From the IMG/VR virus record IMGVR_UViG_3300044568_005513, positions 1 to 32,582 of that record: a stretch of 32,582 nucleotides of DNA. The stretch is one strand, 5' to 3'. Positions within the stretch are counted from its first letter, which is position 1. Each line of letters starts with the position of its first letter. Positions 23,183-31,247 of the stretch are shown piece by piece. This DNA is from a virus. Position numbers and translations under genes: made by a program. Under the pieces are notes generated by a model, which saw nothing but the letters and a program-made list of their open reading frames with translations, did no database searches and was not told where the DNA came from.

Positions 23183-23611
23183 TTAAATTGATAATGTTGA
23201 GCTGCTGTAATAATCATCCTCTGATGGAAGACTGCGCAGAAAATTATTGGCTACATCAACAGCGTTGATTTCGCTGATCAAATACAGAGGAGATTTAAAA
23301 TGCTCTTCGTAATTAATTTTGCCGCCACCAATTACATTGCTAGCAGCACATTCTACATCATACAAATTATATGTTTTGGTATCATCCTGAATATGCTGCC
23401 AATTCTTAAACTCATTTACAAGATTAAGAGCATAAAATGTTGCTATTCGCTTGTTGATATCAGCAGATCTTGGTGACATTTGCATCATGAGATCACTCTT
23501 AACTACTGTTGCATCTTGACGCTCTGGCCAATTGATGCTATCTACTACTCTCCAAAATTCGTTGATCTGATCTTTGGAGAAACGACTTGCGGCGCTACTA
23601 TGTATTTGCAT
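23183..23611 (-). CDS. Hypothetical protein of 142 residues
   Basis: I do not recognise this protein. It is soluble, mostly helical by pattern, with FWRVVDSINWPERQ near the N-terminus, then SADINKRIATFYALNLVNEF and NLYDVECAASNVIGGG. The C-terminus is short, acidic and Ser-rich. The ATG overlaps the end of the PD-(D/E)XK nuclease gene by 14 bases, so it is the last gene of the neck/nuclease operon, before the terminator. Such an overlap suggests translational coupling, and perhaps a partner of the nuclease, but nothing in the sequence shows that. No Shine-Dalgarno or proper late box (only ACAAATA, four bases upstream). Confidence 0.65.
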   Translation of the reverse strand: MQIHSSAASRFSKDQINEFWRVVDSINWPERQDATVVKSDLMMQMSPRSADINKRIATFYALNLVNEFKNWQHIQDDTKTYNLYDVECAASNVIGGGKINYEEHFKSPLYLISEINAVDVANNFLRSLPSEDDYYSSSTLSI

Positions 23612-24308
23612 TTTGTATTTGTGTTTTTCTTAGTTGAAAGAGTTTTTCAATGGTATCTTTGCAGTAAATGATGGGAATTTCTTTCCAATATTTAGTATTG
23701 TTGTAAGTATTTGTTGTCAAATATAGAATCTTCATACCTTTGCAATGCTTGCCTGTTGCTTGCTGCATCATGTATGCATAAGTGGACAATTGCAATGTGT
23801 AGATGTTGTATTCACAATAATCTAGGAAGTTGAGAGGTTCAAGTAATTTTTCACCAAAATCATTGCTAAACTTAAACTTTTTGTTGGTTTTAAAATCCAT
23901 CACAAAAAATTCTGCATCATTTTCAAGAATTAGATCTGCTGTGCCTGCAATGCGAGCACCATCATTCCAGAGCAAACATTCTGCTTTCTTTTGCTTGCTT
24001 TTGAAACCTTCACTTGCTCTATTGAGACTCTTGATGAGGTCATTATATTCCTCAGCCACTTCACCGTATTTGATGTAGTCTTCCATGGCTTTGTGATAAT
24101 TTTTACCTTTTTCTTGTGCTTCAACTGTTATGGTCTTCCACAAGTTTTTGATGGCTTCTGGGGTGGTATTGTTCTTTTCAGCAACTCTTGCTGCATGTGC
24201 ATCAGTATCAAATGGCTTTTTAAATGTGTTTAAAAAAGTCGTTACACTGATGTACTCCACATCAAATGCATTGTAGTATTTGTGATTGACCTCGTCAAAT
24301 TTGATCAT
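23598..24308 (-). CDS. PD-(D/E)XK nuclease (RecB/Cas4-like exonuclease family)
   Basis: A protein of 236 residues from the ATG at 24308. Motifs of the RecB-type nuclease core are in order: GKNYHKAMEDY (Gly68, His72), Glu110 (KKAECLL), Asp125 in AGTADLI, Asp138-x-Lys140 in VMDFKTNKK, and QLSTYAYMM (Gln173, Tyr177). There are too few cysteines for the Fe-S cluster of true Cas4. The family includes lambda-type and RecB exonucleases acting on DNA ends, so a role in recombination, DNA degradation or trimming packaged DNA is possible. The longer TTG start at 24341 overlaps the neck gene and is unlikely. There are 29 bases between the gp14 stop and this ATG, without a late box. Confidence 0.85.
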   Translation of the reverse strand: MIKFDEVNHKYYNAFDVEYISVTTFLNTFKKPFDTDAHAARVAEKNNTTPEAIKNLWKTITVEAQEKGKNYHKAMEDYIKYGEVAEEYNDLIKSLNRASEGFKSKQKKAECLLWNDGARIAGTADLILENDAEFFVMDFKTNKKFKFSNDFGEKLLEPLNFLDYCEYNIYTLQLSTYAYMMQQATGKHCKGMKILYLTTNTYNNTKYWKEIPIIYCKDTIEKLFQLRKTQIQNANT

Positions 24309-24337
24309 TTGTAAATGTAAATGATGATCTTTAAAAA

Positions 24338-25147
24338 TCAAGACTGATCGTAACCATATTCTCCATAAACATTTGTATTGACAGCTCTTTGATCATAAAC
24401 TTTGTTGATGCTGTCTGTGCTTACATCACCTGGATATGATTTTGGTTGAGATTGTTGCTGCATTCCACCTGACAATATGCCATTGAATGCATTGTCAAAC
24501 ACCTGAGCAGATCCTTTTTCACCAGAAAGACCCGGCTCAAAGCTGTAATCAAGGCGACGTGCACGAATTTTCCACAAATAGTGGCCGCCCAACATGTTGA
24601 TGCCTTCACTCACGCTTTGATCCAAACGCTCTGTTATTTCAAAGAACTTGCCATTGCGATCTCCAGGGCGTGTTGATCCATATTGAGTGAGTTGAAACAC
24701 ATCACCAGCTTTGGGTTCAACAGCTTGACTGAGTGCAGGGTATACAGACAAAGGTGAGAACGTTGCATAATAAGAACTAATGTGTATAAATGCAGTGATG
24801 TTGTCATCCCCATCAAAACCAAAACGTTTGAGCACTGTATTGTCCTCAGTCAATTGAATATACATCAAGATGTTGGTTGGACCAAAGAATATGCTGGTTG
24901 GATCTTCACCATAAATGTTGTCTGCATTGGAAACATTGTAGGTGTTTACATAATATGCAACTGTGCTGCCATATCTATTGATGATTTCTTGCACGCCACT
25001 GGAAATCAATTGTTGCTCACCACTGTTGAGAGCACTTTCATTGACATTTACTTGACATTGCAAATTGCCATTGTTGGCACCTGTATAAAAAACATTGCCG
25101 CAGGTGTTTGGAGTGGGATATGTTCTGACTTGGTAATATGAACTCAT
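24338..25147 (-). CDS. gp14: Neck protein gp14-like
   Basis: A protein of 269 residues (T4 gp14 has 256). The centre shows the neck-protein pattern: an NRYGSTVAYYVNTYN strand region, then NIYGEDPTSIFFGPTNI, MYIQLTED, RFGFDGDD, PKAGDVFQL and a KFFEITERL strand. It ends in YLWKIRARRLDYSFEPG. In T4, gp13 and gp14 form the neck to which the tail joins after packaging. The ATG overlaps the upstream gene's stop as ATGA. The C-terminal 50 residues are Gln/Ser/Asn-rich and probably flexible. No gp13 homologue is evident in this window, and the upstream 152-residue protein is too short and too disordered to be one. Confidence 0.8.
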   Translation of the reverse strand: MSSYYQVRTYPTPNTCGNVFYTGANNGNLQCQVNVNESALNSGEQQLISSGVQEIINRYGSTVAYYVNTYNVSNADNIYGEDPTSIFFGPTNILMYIQLTEDNTVLKRFGFDGDDNITAFIHISSYYATFSPLSVYPALSQAVEPKAGDVFQLTQYGSTRPGDRNGKFFEITERLDQSVSEGINMLGGHYLWKIRARRLDYSFEPGLSGEKGSAQVFDNAFNGILSGGMQQQSQPKSYPGDVSTDSINKVYDQRAVNTNVYGEYGYDQS

Positions 25148-25602
25148 TGAATTGGCTTGTAATGCATGATCTTATACACTGGCTTGCCAGTTGCATCCAT
25201 GTTTCTTACTACTGCTGCATTTATTTTTGAGTTGATTTGCAGCGGCTGATTGTCCTGCATGTTGTTCAAGTCAATGCCATGTGTGTTTTGAATCTCTTGC
25301 AAATCTGCATCACCAAGAACTTCTTGCATTGATGGGTTTTGAGTCACCTTGTCAATTTTATTCTTGGTCATTGATTGGGTGTTGATGTTGCTTTGAGCAA
25401 CAGTATTGGTGGCGCCTGGATTATTCTTTGTTCCAGTGCGCAAACCTGTTGCATTTGCACCACCTGCAACGCGATTGTCTCTAATATTTGAAGACTTGTT
25501 GTAGCCAGGTCCATTGGCAAGCTTGATTGCATTTGGATCTGCAGCAGTGTTTTCAAAAAAAGTCTCAAATGTAACAAATGGCATTGAGGTAAGGATATTC
25601 AT
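25144..25602 (-). CDS. Hypothetical low-complexity protein before gp14
   Basis: A protein of 152 residues from the ATG at 25602. It is rich in Asn, Thr, Gln and Ala, with hardly any hydrophobic core between 25 and 120 (KSSNIRDNRVAGGANATGLR), then a short ordered-looking end (NAAVVRNMDATGKPVYKIMH). It is probably extended or disordered on its own. It is coupled to gp14 by an ATGA overlap, so it may be a neck or head-completion accessory protein, but I recognise no family. An in-frame TTG at 25629 would extend it through the late box and is rejected. The box lies seven bases before the ATG. Confidence 0.65.
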   Translation of the reverse strand: MNILTSMPFVTFETFFENTAADPNAIKLANGPGYNKSSNIRDNRVAGGANATGLRTGTKNNPGATNTVAQSNINTQSMTKNKIDKVTQNPSMQEVLGDADLQEIQNTHGIDLNNMQDNQPLQINSKINAAVVRNMDATGKPVYKIMHYKPIQ

Positions 25603-25604
25603 TG

Positions 25605-25616
25605 TTAAATATTTAT
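25605..25616. promoter_or_regulatory. Overlapping divergent late promoter boxes (palindromic core)
   Basis: TAAATATTTA (25606-25615) is a perfect palindrome, so TTAAATA reads rightward (25605-25611) and ATAAATA reads leftward (25610-25616) from the same bases. The leftward box is seven bases from the ATG at 25602. The rightward box leads to the metallopeptidase-like gene, whose best ATG is 23 bases away. Confidence 0.65.
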
Positions 25617-25634
25617 GCGTGTTGTGCAAAAGCT

Positions 25635-26105
25635 ATGAGAATATTTAAATTTTATCCCATTGGTCAGGCTAAAAAAGCATTTGCAGCGTGGAATTTTGAC
25701 TGCAATGCTTTTAGTACAGCATTTACAAGCTTTTATAATCATCATTTTTTTGATGATGTTGAATCAATTAGACATTACAACATTGGATTGCGCATTGATA
25801 ACAAGGATGAAGAGGCGTTTGGGTTGTATGAACTTGGTGGCAGCATATTTTTATGCAATCAAAACATGAGTATTTTGCCAGAGAAGCAATTTGAAATACA
25901 ATTGTTCAAAACACTTTTGCATGAAATCATGCATTGGATACAATACACTTTTTACAAATGGTCTGATGAAGAAATAGTCAAAGGTGAAGAGGATCAAAAA
26001 TGTGCAGCAGAACTCATGTGCAGAAAATTTGAAAAACAGTTCCGACATATATTAAAAATATACAGAGCTTTGCTGCGTGTAAAGAAACATGAGTACAGAT
26101 GTTAA
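25635..26105 (+). CDS. HEXXH zinc-metallopeptidase-like protein
   Basis: A protein of 156 residues from the ATG at 25635. LLHEIMHWIQY carries HEIMH at 96-100, the zinc-binding HEXXH motif, set in a hydrophobic helix as in real metallopeptidases. A Glu-rich helix follows (GEEDQKCAAELMCRKFEKQF); Glu118, Glu119 or Glu126 could be the third ligand, as in gluzincin-like or SprT-like proteins. The preceding strand (AFGLYELGGSIFLCNQN) fits the edge strand of such folds. No signal peptide or membrane segment. The substrate is unknown; processing of a virion or host protein is possible. The in-frame TTG at 25602 lies before the promoter box. It is followed by a 49-residue gene. Confidence 0.7.
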   Translation: MRIFKFYPIGQAKKAFAAWNFDCNAFSTAFTSFYNHHFFDDVESIRHYNIGLRIDNKDEEAFGLYELGGSIFLCNQNMSILPEKQFEIQLFKTLLHEIMHWIQYTFYKWSDEEIVKGEEDQKCAAELMCRKFEKQFRHILKIYRALLRVKKHEYRC

Positions 26106-26108
26106 ATA
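26102..26108 (+). promoter_or_regulatory. Late promoter box of the 49-residue gene
   Basis: TTAAATA with spacer CAGTT before the ATG at 26114. The TAA stop of the HEXXH gene (26103-26105) lies inside it. Confidence 0.72.
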
Positions 26109-26113
26109 CAGTT

Positions 26114-26263
26114 ATGAAATTTAATGAAATTGTGGAGTTCTTTCTTGAAAAGAACAGCAGCAAGCACAAACGCAAAAGAAAAAAGGCGAAAGATGAAAAT
26201 GTTGAGCAATTTGATCATGCTGTAACATTGGAGCATGCACATAAACAAAAGAGAAGCACCTAA
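26114..26263 (+). CDS. Small basic protein, 49 residues
   Basis: An ATG at 26114 with a late box exactly five bases upstream opens a 49-residue frame ending at the TAA at 26261-26263. The N-terminus is a short amphipathic helix (MKFNEIVEFFLEK), then comes a strongly basic patch (KHKRKRKKAK) and a His-rich end (HAVTLEHAHKQKRST). The stop lies inside the promoter box of the next gene. Flanking genes leave 167 bases that this frame nearly fills. The basic patch suggests binding to DNA, RNA or an acidic protein such as scaffold, but no family is recognised. Confidence comes from the promoter and the fit, not from similarity. Confidence 0.62.
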   Translation: MKFNEIVEFFLEKNSSKHKRKRKKAKDENVEQFDHAVTLEHAHKQKRST

Positions 26264-26266
26264 ATA
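26260..26266 (+). promoter_or_regulatory. Late promoter box of the 989-residue gene
   Basis: CTAAATA with spacer ACAACA before the ATG at 26273. It contains the TAA stop of the 49-residue gene. Confidence 0.72.
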
Positions 26267-26272
26267 ACAACA

Positions 26273-29242
26273 ATGGCAAGCAATGTTTTTAGTGTTGGTA
26301 CTACCAATGTACGTTTTTCAATAACAAATTCAAATGTGGATCTGACTGATTCACAAGATAATTTCCAGCCATTTTCATTTTTTGAGTATTTAAAAAATAC
26401 TCAACAGCTCAACACACCAGAGCTGTTTACGCAAGGATACAATGACTATTTGCATGTTTGGTATTCAACCAAGAATGTGGAACAAACAGTGCAGCGTGAT
26501 GAAATTCGTCAACGCTACATCGATTTGCTCAAAGACATTGCTTACAACTACACCACATCAGAAGAAAAGCGATTCTTGGCCAACTTGGATTATGATGATG
26601 CATCAGATTTATCCATAGCAATTCCTTTTTACGCTCAGAAGCTCAAAGAAATTTGCTTGTTTTATGCCAACAAGCGTGAGTCATTCAAGTTCAGAATTGA
26701 AGAAGTAAAAATCAAAGGATCAACACTTTCCATTGAAAAAGCTATTTTTAAAAGCATCATTGATTATCTCTCAACAGATGATGCAATTGCAGCAGCCACT
26801 GTAACTGCTGTAGCAAGTGATTTGCAAATCAACATTACAGAATATGTTGATGCTTACAGTTCTTATTTCGATTTAGATCCAGATGCAACAGCAAGTGATT
26901 TGCAAATCACAAATGAACTGCGCACCAAATATCTAACAAGCAACACCAATGCTATATCTGCAAATTTATTTTTGAATTTGCGTGATACAATAGCAAATGA
27001 AGTTCTCAATACTCCCATTTATTTGAAAGAAATTGGACAGGGGTTGCTGATAAATCCGCGACTTCTTATTCAACAAGCATTGAAGCAGACAGCATGTGAG
27101 CAGACATTGGCGCAATTGCTCAACACTTCTGTTGATGCACTATCAAGTTCATATAATCTCAAACGCAAACTCATAGAAAAGTACATTGGAACAGATTTTT
27201 ATTATTTGTCAACCAATTCACTCACAAATTTTGTTTCTGGTGAACTATTCAAAGCTGCCAATGCAAGTGGAAATTTAATAAACAAGCGCTTTGCCACTAC
27301 TGCTTCTGTTGCTGAAGATGATTTAATATCACTGCAACAACTGGGCTTGTTCTTCAAGCCAGACAAAATGGGTGTTGTGCAGTTTGCAGCTCCAAGCAAG
27401 CGATTCTATGTAGATGCAACCAAGCTTGAAGCAAATAAAATTTATATTTTTCCAGATCCACAAGTGTATGGCAATGTGGATAATTTTCTTTACAGCAATT
27501 TAGATTATCCTTTGCTGTATGTAATTGATAATTCTACACATGTCAAAGGTTTGGATCAAGGAGCTGCTCAAGGCAAAATCAAGAGCAGTGAATACTTGCA
27601 GAACTTTTATGCATACTTCTCTGAACCAGTTTACATCAATTCCAGTAACATAAATGTTTCATCATTTGATGCAAACATGTTGAGAGTGTTCAACCAGGGT
27701 TCGTTTGCATCATATGCACAGGATGTATATGGCAATGAATATGGTGTTATAAAGAAAGTAGACAGATACAATGAGCAGCAGACAGATGAAACAAATGCTT
27801 TGGGTCAATGCATAACAATTGATGGTTATGCATTTTATGATGATGAAGTGGGTTATGCTTTCAATTATGCACTCACTGGCATAAACTTTGATGGATCCAT
27901 ACGCACTGGATTGACAGCACAAACAGTTAATAGATTCCCACCGGCAGGTGGCAGCTTTTCAACAGGCTATACTGCGCCAAGTGCAGGCATGTTCTATTTG
28001 TCAGGCAACAAATACACACTTTATTTTAGAGAATTTTCACCATTCATTGATTGCAATACAACAGACAACATCACTTGTGCAATAAGAGATGGTGGCTTCT
28101 TTGCACCATCAGATGATGAAACGTATCCAGATGTTTCATCAGATTCAATTGCATGGAGCACCAACTCCCGTGTTTACTACTCTACATTGTGTGATGCTGG
28201 CATTAGTGCAACCAACTCAATGACACCGGGTCTAACTTCTGCAACATTGACTGCAACCATCATTGCACCAGCATTATTGAGCCCGCTTTATGAATCTTTT
28301 GATTGCAGATTATTTCCCAATGATGCATGTGAATTAAATCCAGATTACAATTATGCTGGCTTGACCATTTCTTATTTGAATGATGTCAATCCAGAATGCA
28401 GCTCGCGGTTGCAAGCAGTGCAGCAGCTTGGTGATGAGACACTCAATGACGTCAACAGCATGGCTGGTGTGTTGTTGGTAAAAAATATTGCAACAAATCA
28501 AATGTATCCATTGTCATCTGCATTGTCAGCGACATTTTCAAAATACAATGATGTTGTAAAACAAGAATTGTACAACAACAGAGTTCAGCACATAAACATT
28601 TATTATGATTCCATTGCAGTAAGAACAGACAATTATTTGATTTTTGATAAAATCAAAGTTGCCAATGATGGTACTTTTGAAAAACCAGGCACAGCAAACA
28701 ATTACATTGCCATTGGCATGGATGAATATTCATCATTATCAAATACATTTTATCTTGAAAAAACAAATGAAGCTTGGGTGTGCAAAACTACATTATTGAA
28801 TGTTGCATCTGGTGGCAATGAAAAAATCATCTATCCACAAATTTACAAATACTCTGTGGATGATAATAAACTGCAAAGAAAATATCCAGGATTGTTTGTC
28901 ACAAACCAAACATTGAGTGGTTTGTTTGCAAATGCTCTTTCATCAATCAACATTATAAAAGCAATGGATGCAACATTAACATATGCTGCATTCAATGACA
29001 AGTTTAATTTAACATGGACTGTTGTTGATTTAAATGGCTTGAGCTATTTGTTTAGCGCTTGGTTCAACTACAAAGATGATGCAATTATTTTTGACGCAGA
29101 TCAAATAGCAGTTTATAAAACATCTACACAAGCGAATACATTAAATTTCTACTACAATATAAATGAGCTTACCAACGTTGATGTAGCTTCAGCTGCCAAT
29201 GCATCTTTTGCATCACAAAACAACATACTATATTTCAACTAA
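26273..29242 (+). CDS. Large virion structural protein (989 residues), probably baseplate or tail
   Basis: The N-terminal 160 residues are helical and well ordered (FSFFEYLKNTQQLNTPELF, then RYIDLLKDIAYNYTTSEEKR, then IAIPFYAQKLKEICLFYANK and GSTLSIEKAIFKSIIDYL). The remaining 800 residues are Asn/Ser/Tyr/Asp-rich and look like a series of beta domains, without obvious short repeats. The length is near T4 gp7 (1032), a peripheral wedge protein, and a helical start with a long beta part would fit, but I see no decisive gp7 motif. It is the first of a plus-strand set that ends with the tail fibre, so a tail-tip or fibre-attachment role is likely. The next gene's ATG overlaps its stop (TAATG). 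Confidence 0.75.
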   Translation: MASNVFSVGTTNVRFSITNSNVDLTDSQDNFQPFSFFEYLKNTQQLNTPELFTQGYNDYLHVWYSTKNVEQTVQRDEIRQRYIDLLKDIAYNYTTSEEKRFLANLDYDDASDLSIAIPFYAQKLKEICLFYANKRESFKFRIEEVKIKGSTLSIEKAIFKSIIDYLSTDDAIAAATVTAVASDLQINITEYVDAYSSYFDLDPDATASDLQITNELRTKYLTSNTNAISANLFLNLRDTIANEVLNTPIYLKEIGQGLLINPRLLIQQALKQTACEQTLAQLLNTSVDALSSSYNLKRKLIEKYIGTDFYYLSTNSLTNFVSGELFKAANASGNLINKRFATTASVAEDDLISLQQLGLFFKPDKMGVVQFAAPSKRFYVDATKLEANKIYIFPDPQVYGNVDNFLYSNLDYPLLYVIDNSTHVKGLDQGAAQGKIKSSEYLQNFYAYFSEPVYINSSNINVSSFDANMLRVFNQGSFASYAQDVYGNEYGVIKKVDRYNEQQTDETNALGQCITIDGYAFYDDEVGYAFNYALTGINFDGSIRTGLTAQTVNRFPPAGGSFSTGYTAPSAGMFYLSGNKYTLYFREFSPFIDCNTTDNITCAIRDGGFFAPSDDETYPDVSSDSIAWSTNSRVYYSTLCDAGISATNSMTPGLTSATLTATIIAPALLSPLYESFDCRLFPNDACELNPDYNYAGLTISYLNDVNPECSSRLQAVQQLGDETLNDVNSMAGVLLVKNIATNQMYPLSSALSATFSKYNDVVKQELYNNRVQHINIYYDSIAVRTDNYLIFDKIKVANDGTFEKPGTANNYIAIGMDEYSSLSNTFYLEKTNEAWVCKTTLLNVASGGNEKIIYPQIYKYSVDDNKLQRKYPGLFVTNQTLSGLFANALSSINIIKAMDATLTYAAFNDKFNLTWTVVDLNGLSYLFSAWFNYKDDAIIFDADQIAVYKTSTQANTLNFYYNINELTNVDVASAANASFASQNNILYFN
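26382..26404. repeat. Perfect 10-bp inverted repeat inside the 989-residue gene
   Basis: Arms TTGAGTATTT and AAATACTCAA with a 3-base loop, about 110 bases into the coding region. It shares GAGTATT/AATACTC with the terminase hairpin, perhaps by chance. It codes for ordinary residues of the helical N-terminus. Confidence 0.7.
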
Positions 29243-29892
29243 TGAGCACAACTACAGTTTACTTAACAGGCAACGCATTATCTGCAGATTATGTTAATTT
29301 TTATGGTCCCTTTTTGATCAAGGGCACATCAACTGTTGGCTTCAATTTGTATGGCATCAATGAAGAAACAAATCCAGTTGCAAATATTCATGGTTATTTT
29401 GGAGATGGTACTGAATATCAAGATGTTTTAAACTTGCACATTGATTTGTCTTCTTTGGATACCATTGAGATTGCTGAATCTGGAAAAATTCGCTGCATCG
29501 CACAAAATTTTGAGCACACTTATGAAAAAAATCAAAACACATTTGTGGAATATTTGACTGCTTCATTTGTGCTTACATACACATCTCAACGACGCGGCAT
29601 ACACAATGTTGGGCTAATTCATGTAAAAAATTCATATTATGATGATGTTAAGCAGATACATTTAAATGCAACGCAAATGCTGCCTATTTCTTCAAATGAT
29701 TTGGTAGCTGTTGCTTCAGATGATTCTGGCAATGTGTTTCACATGTACATCAGCAGAACACAGCTAGAATCATCTGATGTTACTCTAACTACCCCTGCAA
29801 CAGGCGTATTCTTGGGTCCACGCACCATAAAAAACTGCTATATACTTCAAGCACAGCAAGGTGGTGTTATTGTTCCTTTACTGTCTGCATAA
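29242..29892 (+). CDS. PKD-like structural protein
   Basis: A protein of 216 residues. The segment VANIHGYFGDGTEYQDV (46-62) followed by NFEHTYEKN (89-97) is a PKD-like pattern (FGDGT, then HTY). VEYLTASFVLTYTS supplies further strands. The rest is beta-rich, ending in RTIKNCYILQAQQGGVIVPL. There is no enzyme motif. It starts one base inside the stop of the 989-residue gene (TAATG) and has no late box, so it depends on that transcript. It is followed immediately by the tail-fibre gene. It is likely a connector or decoration of the tail tip or fibre, and shares the PKD theme with the protein at 1-643. Function is inferred from position only. Confidence 0.68.
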   Translation: MSTTTVYLTGNALSADYVNFYGPFLIKGTSTVGFNLYGINEETNPVANIHGYFGDGTEYQDVLNLHIDLSSLDTIEIAESGKIRCIAQNFEHTYEKNQNTFVEYLTASFVLTYTSQRRGIHNVGLIHVKNSYYDDVKQIHLNATQMLPISSNDLVAVASDDSGNVFHMYISRTQLESSDVTLTTPATGVFLGPRTIKNCYILQAQQGGVIVPLLSA

Positions 29893-29895
29893 ATA
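29889..29895 (+). promoter_or_regulatory. Late promoter box of the tail-fibre gene
   Basis: ATAAATA with spacer ACACAT before the ATG at 29902. The TAA stop of the upstream gene (29890-29892) lies inside it. Confidence 0.76.
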
Positions 29896-29901
29896 ACACA
29901 T

Positions 29902-31200
29902 ATGCCTGATATTAAATTATCCATTGATGATCTCCCACCAGCAACAACTGTATACAATGCAGATGTTTTTGTCATTGATCAGTTGGGAAGCGATGGGTAT
30001 TCAAAAAAGCTTACCTATCAAATTCTAAAGAATACTTTGGCAACTGATGCATTTGTATTGCGTGCTGGTGATACAATGACAGGTGCATTAATTTTAAATA
30101 CAAGTACACCAGCTTTGCCACTTCAAGCTGCTCCTAAAGCATATGTTGATACTTTCTTGTCAAAAGCAGGTGGTACGATGACTGGCAATTTGATTCTCAA
30201 CACCAATGCACCTACAAATGCACTTCAAGCAACATCCAGAGCATATGTTCAAAATAATTTCCTGCCCATCAGTGGCATAGGCACTGGTGAGCAAAACACA
30301 GGCATGACAGGATTTTTGACCTTGTGTGCTCACCCTATTAGTGCTTTTCATGCTGCAACAAAATATTATGTAGACAATCGATCTGGTGATGGTTCACCAG
30401 TTGGTAGCGTTGTTTATTTTGCAGCAAGTGCAGCTCCTGTGGGTTGGTTTGAATGCAATGGAGCTATTTTAAATAAAACCATATATGCTGATTTATTCAA
30501 TGCAATAGGTTATAAATTCGGCGGCTCGGGAAATCAATTCTTACTACCAGATTTGCGTGGTGAGTTTATACGCGGCTGGGATGATGGCAGAGGGGTTGAT
30601 TCAGGTCGTGTTTTTGGTAGTAGTCAAAGCGATGCTTTTAAAAGTCATACTCACGCTGCAAGATTAACTAATGGTTGGTTTAATACTAACATTGGTAATG
30701 GTCCAAATTGGTCAGGTGATATATATGGAAACAATCAAATCTGGCCATTTGTACAGGTTGATGCAACAGGGGGTTCAGAAACACGTCCGCGCAACATTGC
30801 GCTTTTGCCTTGCATAAAATATGCAACAAATTCTACGATAAATTATCTTGGATTAAGCGCACAATCACTCTTGAATTATATCAATAGCTTGGATGATGGT
30901 TTTGCTAAAGCCTGGGTAACCTTTAGTGGGCAGACTGGAACAGCAGTAGTATCAGCATCTTACAATGTATCTACTGTTACAAGGATAAGTGCAGGTGATT
31001 ATCAATTTAGATTTGCTACAAACATGACGAATTCTGTTTATGGTATTTTTATCAATGATAATTATGAAGGCGTGGGTGCAGTAAATAGATTTGTTGTCTC
31101 GCAGGCTGTAACTGGTGCACGCATTAAGTTTAAGGACACTGGTGTGGGTGGTAATGTTTATGACCCAGTTCTTGCATATGTAAATATTTTTGGCAATTAA
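29902..31200 (+). CDS. Tail fibre/collar-domain receptor-binding protein
   Basis: A protein of 432 residues. Three repeats of the fibre-shaft type occur near 55-84, 87-117 and 134-158 (AGDTMTGALILNT, then PKAYVD; AGGTMTGNLILNT, then SRAYV; a degenerate third ending KYYVDN). Residues 166-225 are a phage tail-collar domain (PVGSVVYFAASAAPVGWFEC, then DLFNAIGYKFGG, then FLLPDLRGEFIRGWD). HTH and RPRNIALLPCIKY follow as in short-tail-fibre-like proteins. The last 100 residues (KAWVTFSGQTGTAVVSASYN onward) form a separate beta tip domain, likely to contact the host receptor. It is expected to be a trimer that binds the host surface. No chaperone gene is recognised next to it. Confidence 0.88.
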   Translation: MPDIKLSIDDLPPATTVYNADVFVIDQLGSDGYSKKLTYQILKNTLATDAFVLRAGDTMTGALILNTSTPALPLQAAPKAYVDTFLSKAGGTMTGNLILNTNAPTNALQATSRAYVQNNFLPISGIGTGEQNTGMTGFLTLCAHPISAFHAATKYYVDNRSGDGSPVGSVVYFAASAAPVGWFECNGAILNKTIYADLFNAIGYKFGGSGNQFLLPDLRGEFIRGWDDGRGVDSGRVFGSSQSDAFKSHTHAARLTNGWFNTNIGNGPNWSGDIYGNNQIWPFVQVDATGGSETRPRNIALLPCIKYATNSTINYLGLSAQSLLNYINSLDDGFAKAWVTFSGQTGTAVVSASYNVSTVTRISAGDYQFRFATNMTNSVYGIFINDNYEGVGAVNRFVVSQAVTGARIKFKDTGVGGNVYDPVLAYVNIFGN

Positions 31201-31201
31201 C

Positions 31202-31219
31202 CTGCAACTCTTGTTGCAG
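31202..31219. terminator. Possible weak terminator after the tail-fibre gene
   Basis: CTGCAAC / GTTGCAG (7-bp stem, TCTT loop) begins just after the fibre stop. No U-run follows, so it may only stabilise or pause the transcript. Confidence 0.35.
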
Positions 31220-31247
31220 TTGATGATGCAGTTGCATTGAATGATGC

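Noticed and set aside
24309-24341. TTG start extending the PD-(D/E)XK nuclease by 11 residues
   Set aside because: It overlaps the gp14 stop and adds a His-rich stretch before a good ATG (MIKFDEVNHKYY) that matches the usual opening of such nucleases.
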